Shown here in pieces: positions 10,112-18,225 of a stretch of 64,000 nt of DNA (positions are counted from its first letter, which is position 1; each line of letters opens with the position of its first letter). A program made the translations under genes and the position numbers. Origin of the DNA: Deltaproteobacteria bacterium (GTDB lineage: Bacteria; Myxococcota_A; Polyangia; DRWM01; JAAZOP01); NCBI GenBank assembly GCA_016218815.1, contig JACRCX010000069.1:1-64000 (forward strand), read 5' to 3'. Below the pieces are notes generated by a model, which made no database searches, was not told where the DNA came from, and saw nothing but the letters and a program-made list of their open reading frames with translations.

Positions 10112-11356
10112 TCACGCCCCCAGCAGCCGCCACGTCAGCCAGACGGCGGGGACACCCGCCGCGAGCACGAGCAGCGTGGAGACGAAGCCGAAGCGCAGGT
10201 ACTCGCGGAAGCCGAGCGCGTAGTGCTCGCGGGCCGACTCGGCGACGATGATGTTCGCCACCGACCCCACCAGCGTCAGGTTGCCGGCGACGGTGGTCGT
10301 GAACGCGAGCAGCACCCAGCCCAGGCCCGGGTCGCCGACGGCCGAGAGATGCGGCCCGGCCAGGAGGACCATCGGGACGTTCGACACGAGGTTGGAGCCC
10401 GCCGTCATCGCGGCGGTGAACGAGGCCAGCCCGCCGGCCGTGTGGAAGCCGAGGTACGGGCGCGCCGCGCCCCAGGCGTCGTCCACGAGGCCCGTCTTGC
10501 GCAGGGCGGCCACGACGACGAACAGGCCGCAGAAGAAGACCAGCAGCGGCCAGTCGACCCGGGCGAACGTCTCCTGCGGATTCCGCCGGTCGATGAGGAT
10601 GAGGACCAGCACGCCGGCCAGGGCCGTGTAGCCCAGATGCCCGCCGAGGAAGAACCCGGCGACGATCCCGACCGTCACCACGCCGGTCAGGACGAGCTTC
10701 CCGCGGTCGGGGATCGGCGCCGGCCCGTCCTCGGCGGAATCGACCCGCGACGGCAGGGCGCGCCGATAGTAGAGCCGCAGCAGGACCAGGTTGAGCAGCA
10801 GGCCGATGACCGCGGCGGGGGCGGCGCGCAAGAGGAACGAGGCGAAGCCATAGCCGCTCAGGCTGCCGATGATCATGTTCTGCGGATTGCCGACCAGCGT
10901 CGCGGCGGAGCCGAGATTGGCGCAGGTGGCCACGGCGATCAGGAACGGCCCGAACGGCAGGCGCGCGCGGCGGCAGGTCGCAACCACGACCGGCGTCAGG
11001 AAGAGGCACACCGCGTCGTTGACCAGGAACGCCGAGAGGACTCCCGAGAGCGCCCCGACCGCCATCAGGATTCCCACCGGGGTCCCGCCCAGCCGGATCA
11101 CCTGCCGCGCGAGCACCTCGAAGAACGACGCGCGATCCAGGTACGCCGTGAGCAGCATCATGCCCAGGAGCAGCACGATCGTGTCGTGGTCGATCGCCGC
11201 ATAGCTCTCCCGGGGCGTCAGCGCACCGACGGCAACGACCAGCACGGCGCCCAAGAGCGCGCTGGCGGGCCGCCCTAGCGGCAACCAGGTCAGCCGCCGT
11301 GCGGCGGCGATCAGCACGTAGGTGAGGGCGAAGATCAGGACGACGAGCGTGGTCAT
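10112..11356 (-). CDS. SLC13/ArsB-like anion or arsenite permease
   Basis: 414 residues with about eleven membrane segments. The two-fold internal repeat typical of the ion transporter superfamily is visible: the first half has NDAVCLFLTPVVVATC and ANLGSAATLVGNPQN, the second SNLVSNVPMVLLAG and AGNLTLVGSVANIIV. These paired re-entrant motifs (N-D/N-V plus GNPQN/GSVAN) are hallmarks of ArsB, NhaD and SLC13-type carriers. The substrate cannot be decided; arsenite, sodium-coupled dicarboxylate or sulfate are all possible. No arsR or arsC lies nearby, which argues against a dedicated arsenic operon. It lies 6 nt after the papain-like gene on the same strand, so it may share its transcript. Confidence 0.85.
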   Translation of the reverse strand: MTTLVVLIFALTYVLIAAARRLTWLPLGRPASALLGAVLVVAVGALTPRESYAAIDHDTIVLLLGMMLLTAYLDRASFFEVLARQVIRLGGTPVGILMAVGALSGVLSAFLVNDAVCLFLTPVVVATCRRARLPFGPFLIAVATCANLGSAATLVGNPQNMIIGSLSGYGFASFLLRAAPAAVIGLLLNLVLLRLYYRRALPSRVDSAEDGPAPIPDRGKLVLTGVVTVGIVAGFFLGGHLGYTALAGVLVLILIDRRNPQETFARVDWPLLVFFCGLFVVVAALRKTGLVDDAWGAARPYLGFHTAGGLASFTAAMTAGSNLVSNVPMVLLAGPHLSAVGDPGLGWVLLAFTTTVAGNLTLVGSVANIIVAESAREHYALGFREYLRFGFVSTLLVLAAGVPAVWLTWRLLGA

Positions 11357-11362
11357 CGGTGG

Positions 11363-12400
11363 TTACGAACCCTCGACCAGCACCCCCGACACGCCCTGCG
11401 CGGCCTTCTCGACGAAGGCACGGTCCTCCACGTCGAGTCGGTCGAGCTGCTCCAGCCAGTAGCACGCTTCGCAGTGCTCCAGCACGAAGCGTTCCGTGAG
11501 CGTCCCGTAGCCCCCGTCGCCCCACGACGCGCCGATCGAGTTGCGGAACAGGAACGTGCGCGTCGACTCGTCCCAGCCGACCAGCAGGACGGTGTGCCCG
11601 GTGCAGCCGACCCCGCGGTCGGCACACGCCGCCGCTTCCGACGCCGTGGGCATCCGCACCATTGCTCCCGAATCGTCCCACACGTCGTAGGCGTAGATGT
11701 TCAGCACCACGGGACGCTGCTCGGCGACGAGGAACGACCCGATCGTCTCGCGCGGCACGAACTCCATCCGCAGCCGATAGCCCAGCGGCTCGACTCCTCC
11801 CGGCGGCTTGCCGGTGAAGCACTCGTCGGGAATCGCCGCGCCGTCCGACTCCCGGCAACCGCGCTCGCCGAGCTGCATCGGGCTTCGCGCCTCGTACGGC
11901 CAATCCGCCTCCGCCACCGGACCCGACCGCTCGTACGCCTCGACCGCGAGGAATCCCGCAAGGCCGTCCTGGCCCGCGTACATGTTCCGCAGGTACGGCG
12001 TGTCCAGCGTCTCGGTCCGGCCGACGTAGTAGTTCCAGTTCTCCGAGAAATCCGGTGTCGTGCCCGTCGCCCGGCCGACCAGGAACTCCATCAGCGCCGT
12101 CGCCGCGAAGGAATTGCACGTCGAGCGACCGCTCTGGTCGATCGGGGGCAGGAGATACGGCCGCAGGTCGACGGTCCAACTCGTGACGGCGCGCACTTCG
12201 GGAGCCGGAGCGACGAATCGCGCCGGCGCCACCGGCGGCACGGCCCGGGCCGATTCGGACGCGCCGACGCGCGTAACGAACACCGGCTGTGGTCCGGCCG
12301 TCCGCACCCCGACCGGAAGCGGGCGGACCGCGGGACAACCCGCCGCGAGGGCGGCGGCCACGACAAGGACCAGTGGCGGGGTCGACGTGACGTCGCGCAT
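11363..12400 (-). CDS. Papain-family (C1) cysteine peptidase lipoprotein
   Basis: 345 residues. Signal peptide with lipobox LAAGC, so predicted to be anchored in a membrane facing the periplasm or outside. The papain fold is recognised from PPIDQSGRSTCNSFAATA, which matches the PVRDQGxCGSCWAFA active-site region with Cys in SGRSTCNSF as nucleophile; GHTVLLVGWD with the catalytic His; and RNSIGASWGDGGYG, matching the KNSWGxxWGxxGY Asn region. The oxyanion Gln is present in DQSG. The Ser-Thr-Cys instead of Gly-Ser-Cys and Asn instead of Trp after it are atypical. Neighbours: permease 6 nt downstream, small lipoprotein 12 nt upstream, suggesting one transcript. Confidence 0.88.
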   Translation of the reverse strand: MRDVTSTPPLVLVVAAALAAGCPAVRPLPVGVRTAGPQPVFVTRVGASESARAVPPVAPARFVAPAPEVRAVTSWTVDLRPYLLPPIDQSGRSTCNSFAATALMEFLVGRATGTTPDFSENWNYYVGRTETLDTPYLRNMYAGQDGLAGFLAVEAYERSGPVAEADWPYEARSPMQLGERGCRESDGAAIPDECFTGKPPGGVEPLGYRLRMEFVPRETIGSFLVAEQRPVVLNIYAYDVWDDSGAMVRMPTASEAAACADRGVGCTGHTVLLVGWDESTRTFLFRNSIGASWGDGGYGTLTERFVLEHCEACYWLEQLDRLDVEDRAFVEKAAQGVSGVLVEGS

Positions 12401-12412
12401 CGGATCCAGGAC

Positions 12413-13099
12413 CTACGGATACGGCACGGACGGGAGGCACGGGTTCTCGGAGCACCCGTACGCGATGTTGAACTCGGCCGCGGCGCCCGGGGCCCCGCCC
12501 ACGGTCACCACCGCATCGCACGTCCGCGCCCACTGGTCCATGCACTCGCCGACCCCGGGTGCGAACGACGGCACGGGGATCGCCTCGCCCGCTCCGGGAT
12601 CGCCCTGCGGCCCGAGGAAGTCGGCCTTGGCCATGACCACCAGGCAGTACGTTCCCGGCGCGGCCGCGAGGGTGAACCTCCCGTCGCCGTCGGTCGTCAG
12701 CCGCGCGGTTTCCGGCTGCGACGGGTCGTAGACGCCGCCGGGTGACGCGATGAGCAGGATTCCGCCGGCCGGCCGCGGGGTGGCCAGCGCGTCCAGCATC
12801 TCCTGCGACGGCGCAGGTCCGCCGCAGTACGTCGAGGTCGTCGTCAACCGGCCGCAGCCGGTACCCGCGGCGCAGGGCTCCAGGCCGGACGCCGTTCCCG
12901 GGACGGCGGCCTCCTCCGCATCGGGTGCAGGCGTTCCCGCGTCGAGCGGCCCTCCGTGCCAGCCGCCGTTGTAGACCCCGACGTCGGCGGTCTCGTAGGT
13001 CGGCTGCGGACTGGAGCTCGACGTCGTCCGCGGACCGCATCCCGGCAGGAGCAGGACCGCCGCCAGGTACCCAACACGAGCGAGCATCGCCTGGTGCAT
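12413..13099 (-). CDS. Small lipoprotein, unknown function
   Basis: 228 residues. Signal peptide MHQAMLARVGYLAAVLLLPGC with lipobox LPGC; GGAGGAAGAG lies just upstream of the ATG at 13099. The mature part opens with a Ser/Pro linker, then a region with eight or so Cys and a short beta module (TARLTTDGDGRFTLAAAPGTYCLVVMAKADF) that looks like one carboxypeptidase-regulatory-like repeat. Ends in CSENPCLPSVPYP. Probably the first gene of the unit with the papain-like peptidase and the permease. No recognised family; it could be a partner or substrate of the peptidase, which is only a guess from position. Confidence 0.75.
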   Translation of the reverse strand: MHQAMLARVGYLAAVLLLPGCGPRTTSSSSPQPTYETADVGVYNGGWHGGPLDAGTPAPDAEEAAVPGTASGLEPCAAGTGCGRLTTTSTYCGGPAPSQEMLDALATPRPAGGILLIASPGGVYDPSQPETARLTTDGDGRFTLAAAPGTYCLVVMAKADFLGPQGDPGAGEAIPVPSFAPGVGECMDQWARTCDAVVTVGGAPGAAAEFNIAYGCSENPCLPSVPYP

Positions 13100-13216
13100 C
13101 TCTCTTCCTCCACGTCGGTCGCGACGTTAGCACGGACCGCCGCCCTGCGCGACGGGCGGCGTCCCATACGGTCGGTGCGCGAGGTACGGTCTAGGGCGGC
13201 GCGGCAGCGCTGATCG

Positions 13217-15346
13217 CTACCGCACGGGCTCGGCCGGCGGCGCGGACGGAGCGGCAGAGCCGACGGGAGCGGCGGGAGCGTCGTCGGGCACCTCGAGCGT
13301 GACGTCGCGCAGCGCCTCGGTCAACTCGACCAGCAGCTCGCCGCGCTGCGACGTGAGATCGATGATCTGCGTCTGCAGCTCGGCGTACCGCTTCTGCAGC
13401 TCGTCCAGCCGCGTCGTGAGCCGCGTCCGCAGATCGCCCGCCCGCTGGATGCCCTCGATCGCGTAGATGTTGTTCTGTACCTCGTAGGTCGCCGCCGAAA
13501 CCTCGTCCCGCTCCGCCGTGAAGCGGGAGACGTCGAGATCGATCTTCGCGATCTGCTCGCGCAGGTCGAGCGCCTTGCGCAGCGCCGGGCCGGCCACCTC
13601 GTCCACCGCCGGACCTTCCAGGTACAGCCGGACGGCCGTGGCGGCCTCCTCGGTCAGGATCTGCACCGTCTGGAGGGTGGGCGAGCGCTCCACGATCTCC
13701 AGCTCGGCCTTGCCCTGCGCCGGGAACTCGATCGGGAAGATCGCCGTCAACGGATCGACCTCCTCCGAGCCCTTCGGCCACGTGCGCAGCTCCCAGCCCG
13801 ACCAGCGGCTGTGCTGGAGGTACAGCGTACCCGCGTGGTCGGTGAGGTTCTGCACCACGTACTTGGTCTTGCGCAGCGAGTACCGCTTGATCGTGAGCAC
13901 GCCGCGCAGCAGCTTCACCAGCCGCGCCTCCTCCACGTCCGAGCCGCTCTCCACGGAAACGGTCATCCCCCGCTCGAGCGCGTACGGGATGGAGGTCGTG
14001 GCTCCCATCGGCAACGGCTCGAGCAGCCCCTGCCCGAGGAACCGCTCCGTGCCGAAGATGGCGACCGGGCCCCGCTCCAGCGTCACCCCGGCCTGGTTGG
14101 TGAAACGCACGACGCGGAACGGATGGAGCGAGGAGGCGGGTACCCCGGAATCGGGACGGTACAGCAGCGTGTCGGTCGCCTCCACCGGCTGGTTGAAGAT
14201 CGAAACCATCGTCGATGCCTCGTCCAGCACCGTGACCGGCACGGGCGAAGCGTACGTCGTGATGCCGCCCTCCTCGGCGCCCAGCGCCAGCAGCGCGAGA
14301 CTCGCCTGCGCGCCGGCGGCCGAGAGGCCGGTCGGGGGCGCGGGCGGCGGGGCGGCCACCGCCTGGTCGTACCCCCCCGGGTAGCCCCCGGGCGCCATCT
14401 CGCCGTCCCACGCGGACGGCTCGGCGGCGGCGGTCGGGGCGCCGCCGTAACCCCCTATCGCAGCGATACGGTCCACGTCATCCGCATCGCGAAGACCCAT
14501 CTTCCCCTCGTCACCCGAGCCGCGGGCGCCGGTCCCGCCCTCCTCCTCGGCCATCTCCTGCATCCGCGCGCGAACCTGTTCCGAGACGGAGACGGACGAG
14601 GCCACTGCCGCCTGCACGACCTCGCCGCGATCGGTCACCAGCGGCCGCAGCGGGATGAACGGAGTGCCCAGATCCGCGCGGAAGGTCAGCGGCGCCCCCT
14701 CGGTCACCGTCAGCCACACGTCCTTCCAGTCCTCGCCCGACGTGTTCTGGACGACCGCCCAGCCCTGGAGCAGCGCCTTCTTGCCCTTCTCGTCCAGGAC
14801 AATGCGGTAGGTCGGCCGCCAGACCGGGGACTCGACGACGTAGGCGACGACCACGTCGTGCTCGGCTGCACCGCCCTGGAGCTTCACGACGACGTCCACG
14901 ACGTCCTCCTCTTCCTCGTCCTCCTCCCCGTCGTCCGGCGGCGGTACGTCCCCCGGGCACGTCGCGCCGATGGGCGGATACGGATACGGGTAGGGGTAGG
15001 GGCAACGCGGCGGCTCCTCGTCCTTCTTCTTCTCCTCCTTCTTGATCGGGAAGGAGACAAACTCGACCGGCTTGCCGTCGCGGGCGACGACGGCGAGCGA
15101 GGCGAGGAAGTCGCCCACCTGCCGCTCGCGCACCTTGAAATGGATCTCGTCGCCGGTCACCTTCCCCGCGCGTTCGAAGTAGCCCACGCCGTTGCGGTAC
15201 AGCACGACGCGCTGCACCGGCAGCTCGGCCGTCACCTGCGGCGCCTCCTTCTCCTTCTTCTTGCACGACGTTCCCCCGACGAGAACCAGAACCGCCAGCG
15301 TCGCGACCGCCGGCCCCAACAAGACGGACCCCGACCTCCCTCGCAT
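13217..15346 (-). CDS. DUF4139-domain lipoprotein
   Basis: 709 residues. I chose the ATG at 15346 (AAGGAGG seven nt upstream, then a lipoprotein signal peptide ending LVGGTSC), shortening the open frame that begins at 15580. The N-terminal part QRVVLYRNGVGYFERAG and the central SPVWRPTYRIVL...LQGWAVVQNTSGEDWKDVWLTVTEG are signatures of the DUF4139 (mucoidy-inhibitor-A-like) family. A linker with a Pro-Tyr run (CPYPYPYPYPP) and an acidic stretch (DDGEEDEEEEDV) interrupts the early domain, and a long helical stretch near the C-terminus (DLREQIAKIDLDVSRFTAERDEV) suggests a coiled coil. Known members have no settled biochemical activity. Ends in a Pro/Ala-rich tail. The 210 bp to the divergent rubrerythrin gene must contain both promoters. 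Confidence 0.85.
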   Translation of the reverse strand: MRGRSGSVLLGPAVATLAVLVLVGGTSCKKKEKEAPQVTAELPVQRVVLYRNGVGYFERAGKVTGDEIHFKVRERQVGDFLASLAVVARDGKPVEFVSFPIKKEEKKKDEEPPRCPYPYPYPYPPIGATCPGDVPPPDDGEEDEEEEDVVDVVVKLQGGAAEHDVVVAYVVESPVWRPTYRIVLDEKGKKALLQGWAVVQNTSGEDWKDVWLTVTEGAPLTFRADLGTPFIPLRPLVTDRGEVVQAAVASSVSVSEQVRARMQEMAEEEGGTGARGSGDEGKMGLRDADDVDRIAAIGGYGGAPTAAAEPSAWDGEMAPGGYPGGYDQAVAAPPPAPPTGLSAAGAQASLALLALGAEEGGITTYASPVPVTVLDEASTMVSIFNQPVEATDTLLYRPDSGVPASSLHPFRVVRFTNQAGVTLERGPVAIFGTERFLGQGLLEPLPMGATTSIPYALERGMTVSVESGSDVEEARLVKLLRGVLTIKRYSLRKTKYVVQNLTDHAGTLYLQHSRWSGWELRTWPKGSEEVDPLTAIFPIEFPAQGKAELEIVERSPTLQTVQILTEEAATAVRLYLEGPAVDEVAGPALRKALDLREQIAKIDLDVSRFTAERDEVSAATYEVQNNIYAIEGIQRAGDLRTRLTTRLDELQKRYAELQTQIIDLTSQRGELLVELTEALRDVTLEVPDDAPAAPVGSAAPSAPPAEPVR

Positions 15347-15557
15347 GCTCCTGCCTCCTTCTCGACTCCGCCGCGGGGAATCCCGCGGCGCTCGCGGTCC
15401 GCACGATACGTCCGTCTCCTGGGAGGATCCAGCCCCCCCGCTCCGCCCCCACCCTACCCCACCAACAACTCGTCCCGATCGACCAACCTGCAACGGCGGC
15501 GCGCTTGCCGCCGGCCGGACCGCTGTGCTACGGAACCGGTCGCGCAGGAGGCAAGCC
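15347..15557. promoter_or_regulatory. Divergent intergenic region between DUF4139 and rubrerythrin-like genes
   Basis: The only gap between these head-to-head genes, so it should carry both promoters. I see no convincing -35/-10 pair. It contains an ACCAACAACTCGTCCC segment (about 15461-15476) also present at about 22657-22672, so part of it is a dispersed repeat. The ribosome site AGGAGG for the plus-strand gene lies at 15545-15550. Confidence 0.4.
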
Positions 15558-16013
15558 ATGAAGAAGTTCGGTTCCGTCAACGAGGTCCTGGATTTCGCGA
15601 TCTCCGAGGAGGAGAAGGCCCACGATTTCTACATCGACCTCTCGCACAAGGTCGAGAAGCCGTGGATGAAGAAGGCCCTCGAGGACTTCGCCAAGGAGGA
15701 AGCCGGCCACAAGCAGAAGCTCCTCGGCGTCAAGAGCGGCAAGCACCTCGCCGCCGCCGAGACCAAGGTCCTCGACCTCCAGCTCTCCGACTACCTCGTC
15801 GACGTCGAGGCCAAGCCGAACATCACGTACCAGGACGCGCTGATCATCGCCATGAAGAAGGAGAAGGCGGCCTGGAGGCTGTACATGGACCTGGCCGAGG
15901 CCACGGCCGACGCCGCGCTGCAGAACACGTTCAAGTCGCTGGCCGTCGAGGAGGCCAACCACAAGCTGCGCTTCGAGACCGAGTACGACGAGACCATGCT
16001 GCGCGAGGGCTAG
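15558..16013 (+). CDS. Rubrerythrin-like ferritin-fold diiron protein
   Basis: 151 residues; ATG at 15558 with AGGAGG six nt upstream. Two four-helix-bundle half motifs with the expected carboxylate/His ligands are visible: AISEEEKAHDFYIDL with KEEAGHKQKLL, and AMKKEKAAWRLYMDL with VEEANHKLRFE. These are the E...E..Y and ExxH pairs of rubrerythrins. No C-terminal rubredoxin (CxxC) domain, so it is the erythrin-only type. Expected cytoplasmic role: peroxide reduction or iron/redox homeostasis. It starts a plus-strand pair with the enoyl-CoA hydratase (37 bp gap), but no functional link is apparent. Confidence 0.9.
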   Translation: MKKFGSVNEVLDFAISEEEKAHDFYIDLSHKVEKPWMKKALEDFAKEEAGHKQKLLGVKSGKHLAAAETKVLDLQLSDYLVDVEAKPNITYQDALIIAMKKEKAAWRLYMDLAEATADAALQNTFKSLAVEEANHKLRFETEYDETMLREG

Positions 16014-16050
16014 GCGCTCCGCCGCGCCGACTGCGTCGAGGCATCAGGAC

Positions 16051-16815
16051 ATGGAAACGCTGGCCTACCGGACCGAAGGACGGATCGGGTTCCTCACGTT
16101 GAACCGGCCGGAGCAGTACAACGCGGTGGACCGCACGATGATGCTCGAGCTGGAGGCGTTCTGGCGCGAGCGGCAGTGGGACGATTCGGTCGGGGTCATC
16201 GTGCTCGACGGCGGGCGGGCGAAAGGCTTCTGCGCCGGCCTGGACATGAAGACCTTCGGCCCGGAGATCTTCGCGCTGGACACGACGGCGATGTACGACG
16301 GCCAGCGCCGGCTGTCGCGGCTCCTGCTGGCGATGCGGCGCGTGCCGCAGCCGATCGTCTGCGCCGTGCACGGCTCCGCCGCAGGCCTCGGCTTCTCCCT
16401 CGCCATGGCCTCGGACCTGCGGATCGTCGCCGAGGACGCGCGGTTCTCCGCCGCCTACATCAACATCGGGCTGGGCGGCGCCGACATGGCCAGCAGCTAC
16501 TTCCTGCCGCGGCTGATCGGCGCGGGGCGCGCGTACGAGTTCCTGCTCACCGGCAACTGGATGAGCGCCGCCGACGCCGGCGCGCTCGGCTTCGCCAGCC
16601 GGGTCGTCCCGCGCGAGCGCCTCCTGCCCGCCGCGATCGAGCTGGCGCAGACCATCTCGGCCAAGAACCCGCTCGGCGTGCGCATGACCAAGGAGGCCCT
16701 CAACGTCTCCCTCGACGCCGGCGGGCTCGAGGCCTGCCTGGAGCTGGAAGACCGCAACCAGACGCTGTTGATGGTGGCGAAGAAGGCGGAGGGCGGGACG
16801 CCGTCGCGTCAGTAG
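16051..16815 (+). CDS. Enoyl-CoA hydratase/isomerase (crotonase) family protein
   Basis: 254 residues, the usual crotonase length. Motifs: LTLNRPEQYNAVD near the N-terminus, GFCAGLDMK (CoA-binding, oxyanion hole), CAVHGSAAGLGFSLAMASDLRI (second oxyanion-hole Gly) and INIGLGGADMASSYFLPRLIG. In classical hydratases a Glu is expected near the position occupied here by the Ala-Asp of GGADMAS, so a straightforward hydratase activity is not assured; it may act as isomerase or on a special CoA ester. Cytoplasmic. Its stop overlaps the stop of the convergent VWA gene by seven bp. Confidence 0.88.
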   Translation: METLAYRTEGRIGFLTLNRPEQYNAVDRTMMLELEAFWRERQWDDSVGVIVLDGGRAKGFCAGLDMKTFGPEIFALDTTAMYDGQRRLSRLLLAMRRVPQPIVCAVHGSAAGLGFSLAMASDLRIVAEDARFSAAYINIGLGGADMASSYFLPRLIGAGRAYEFLLTGNWMSAADAGALGFASRVVPRERLLPAAIELAQTISAKNPLGVRMTKEALNVSLDAGGLEACLELEDRNQTLLMVAKKAEGGTPSRQ

Positions 16816-17777
16816 ATGAACGGCGTGCAGTACTCGTCGAGGATCACGTCGTTGATCGCCTCGGTCATCGACAACGTGTGCGACATCACCTCCTGGATGT
16901 CGAACACCTGCGCCCCCGTCCCCGTGGGCAGCGCCGGATCGCCGCCCCACTCGGCGAAGAAACCCGGCTCCGTGTTGTGCACGGGCGGGATCGCGCAGTC
17001 GGAGGAGTCGTGCGCGGCAAAGGCGGCGAGGCGGATCTCCCGCGTCCGCAGCTCGGCCAGCACCTCCGGGTAGTTGTGCTGCACCTCGATCCACGACGTT
17101 CCCAGCGTGCCCGGGTTCTCGGCGAAGGTGTCGTCGGTCGCGTGGAAGATGACGTGCAGCGCGTTGTCGCGCCAGGGGAACGAGGTCGCGCCGGCCCAGA
17201 TCGCGTCCAGCGAGTTCTCGGGGCAATCGTCGTTCATGCCCGGGTCGCCGCCCGGCTCGCCGTTCGAGGAGCAGAAGTCGCGCCAAGCGTCGAACTCGTT
17301 CTGGATGTCGTCCACCGTCGCGTACCAGTTGCCGCCGTTGGTCACCAGCACGTCGTCGACGAACACCACCAGGCCGAACTGGGCCTCGGGATCGATGCCT
17401 CGCGCGTACGCCCACACGTCGCCGATGCCGTCGTGGAGCGCCTGGAGGATCGGCGTCATGCTCGTCGACACGTCGAGGACAAAGACGATGTCGATGTTCT
17501 CGATGCACGTCCCGTCGCCCTCGGACACGACGTCCGCGTCCACGTCCGCGTCCGCGTCCGCCCCGCCGTCCGCGTCCGCGTCGCCGGCCCCGTCGCACAG
17601 ACAGTTCCCCGCGCTGCAGCGGCCGCCGGTGGAGCCCAGCGTCCGGCAGCGGGCCGCGCACGACTCGTCCGTGCACCCGCCGCTCCCCGAGTCGTCCTCC
17701 GAGCAGGCCGGCAGCACCGCGGCGGCCAGAAGCGCCAAGCCACCGAGGCAGATCCGACGAGCGTGATGGTCGCGCAT
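16809..17777 (-). CDS. VWA-domain lipoprotein
   Basis: 322 residues from the ATG at 17777, which has GGAGGGAAAC upstream and a clean lipoprotein signal peptide (LLAAAVLPAC). The upstream open frame to 18152 was discarded because it runs through low-quality sequence. After a Cys-rich segment (CTDESCAARC, CSAGNCLC) comes an Asp/Ala tandem linker (GDADADGGADADADVDADV), then a von Willebrand A domain with the MIDAS motif DVSTSM in IVFVLDVSTSM and later hydrophobic strands. Metal-dependent protein binding is expected; the ligand is unknown. The Asp-Ala linker is encoded by a near-tandem GACGCG repeat that could vary in length. Confidence 0.87.
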   Translation of the reverse strand: MRDHHARRICLGGLALLAAAVLPACSEDDSGSGGCTDESCAARCRTLGSTGGRCSAGNCLCDGAGDADADGGADADADVDADVVSEGDGTCIENIDIVFVLDVSTSMTPILQALHDGIGDVWAYARGIDPEAQFGLVVFVDDVLVTNGGNWYATVDDIQNEFDAWRDFCSSNGEPGGDPGMNDDCPENSLDAIWAGATSFPWRDNALHVIFHATDDTFAENPGTLGTSWIEVQHNYPEVLAELRTREIRLAAFAAHDSSDCAIPPVHNTEPGFFAEWGGDPALPTGTGAQVFDIQEVMSHTLSMTEAINDVILDEYCTPFIY

Positions 17778-18023
17778 GTTTCCCTCCGACGGGATGACGG
17801 TAGCACCCGGACCGCCGAGCGTCCATGCGGAGCGGAGGCGATCGAGCGGGAGCACCGCGTGCCGGGCGACGCCGAGGCCGACGATCGAGACGCCGAAAAA
17901 CGCGCCCGAAGTCCTCCGAGGAGGCACTCGGAATACGAGCGGGACGTCGCTCCGAATGCGCACTGCCAACCCGCAAACACGAAGTCCAGGACCAGGGCCG
18001 ACAGGAACTGGCTGCCGCCGGAG

Positions 18024-18218
18024 ATGGCCATCTGGAGCGGCGGCCCCGGCGACGCATGGAGCGTCGGCGACCACGGGACGATCCTCCATCGGGAAGACGG
18101 AGCGTGGTTGGTGAGCGACAGCGGCACGGTCCATTCGCTTCACGGCGTGCACGGGACGCCGTCGGGCGAGCCGTGGGCCGTCGGCGAAGACGGCACCGTG
18201 CTCCGCCGCGAGCCCTGA
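18024..18218 (+). pseudogene. Remnant of a 'VWAVG'-type beta-propeller gene
   Basis: About 64 residues reading AIWSGGPGDAWSVGDHGTIL, then HREDGAWL, LHGVHGTPSGEPWAVGEDG and TVLRREP before a stop. These match the repeat (VWGSGPDDVWAVGDGGTILHYDGSSW) of myxobacterial secreted propeller proteins. Only about one and a half repeats survive, with no signal peptide or ribosome site, so it is most likely the decayed 3' end of a lost gene. The surrounding 17778-18023 has no other gene I can support. Confidence 0.6.
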
Positions 18219-18225
18219 CCGGCCG

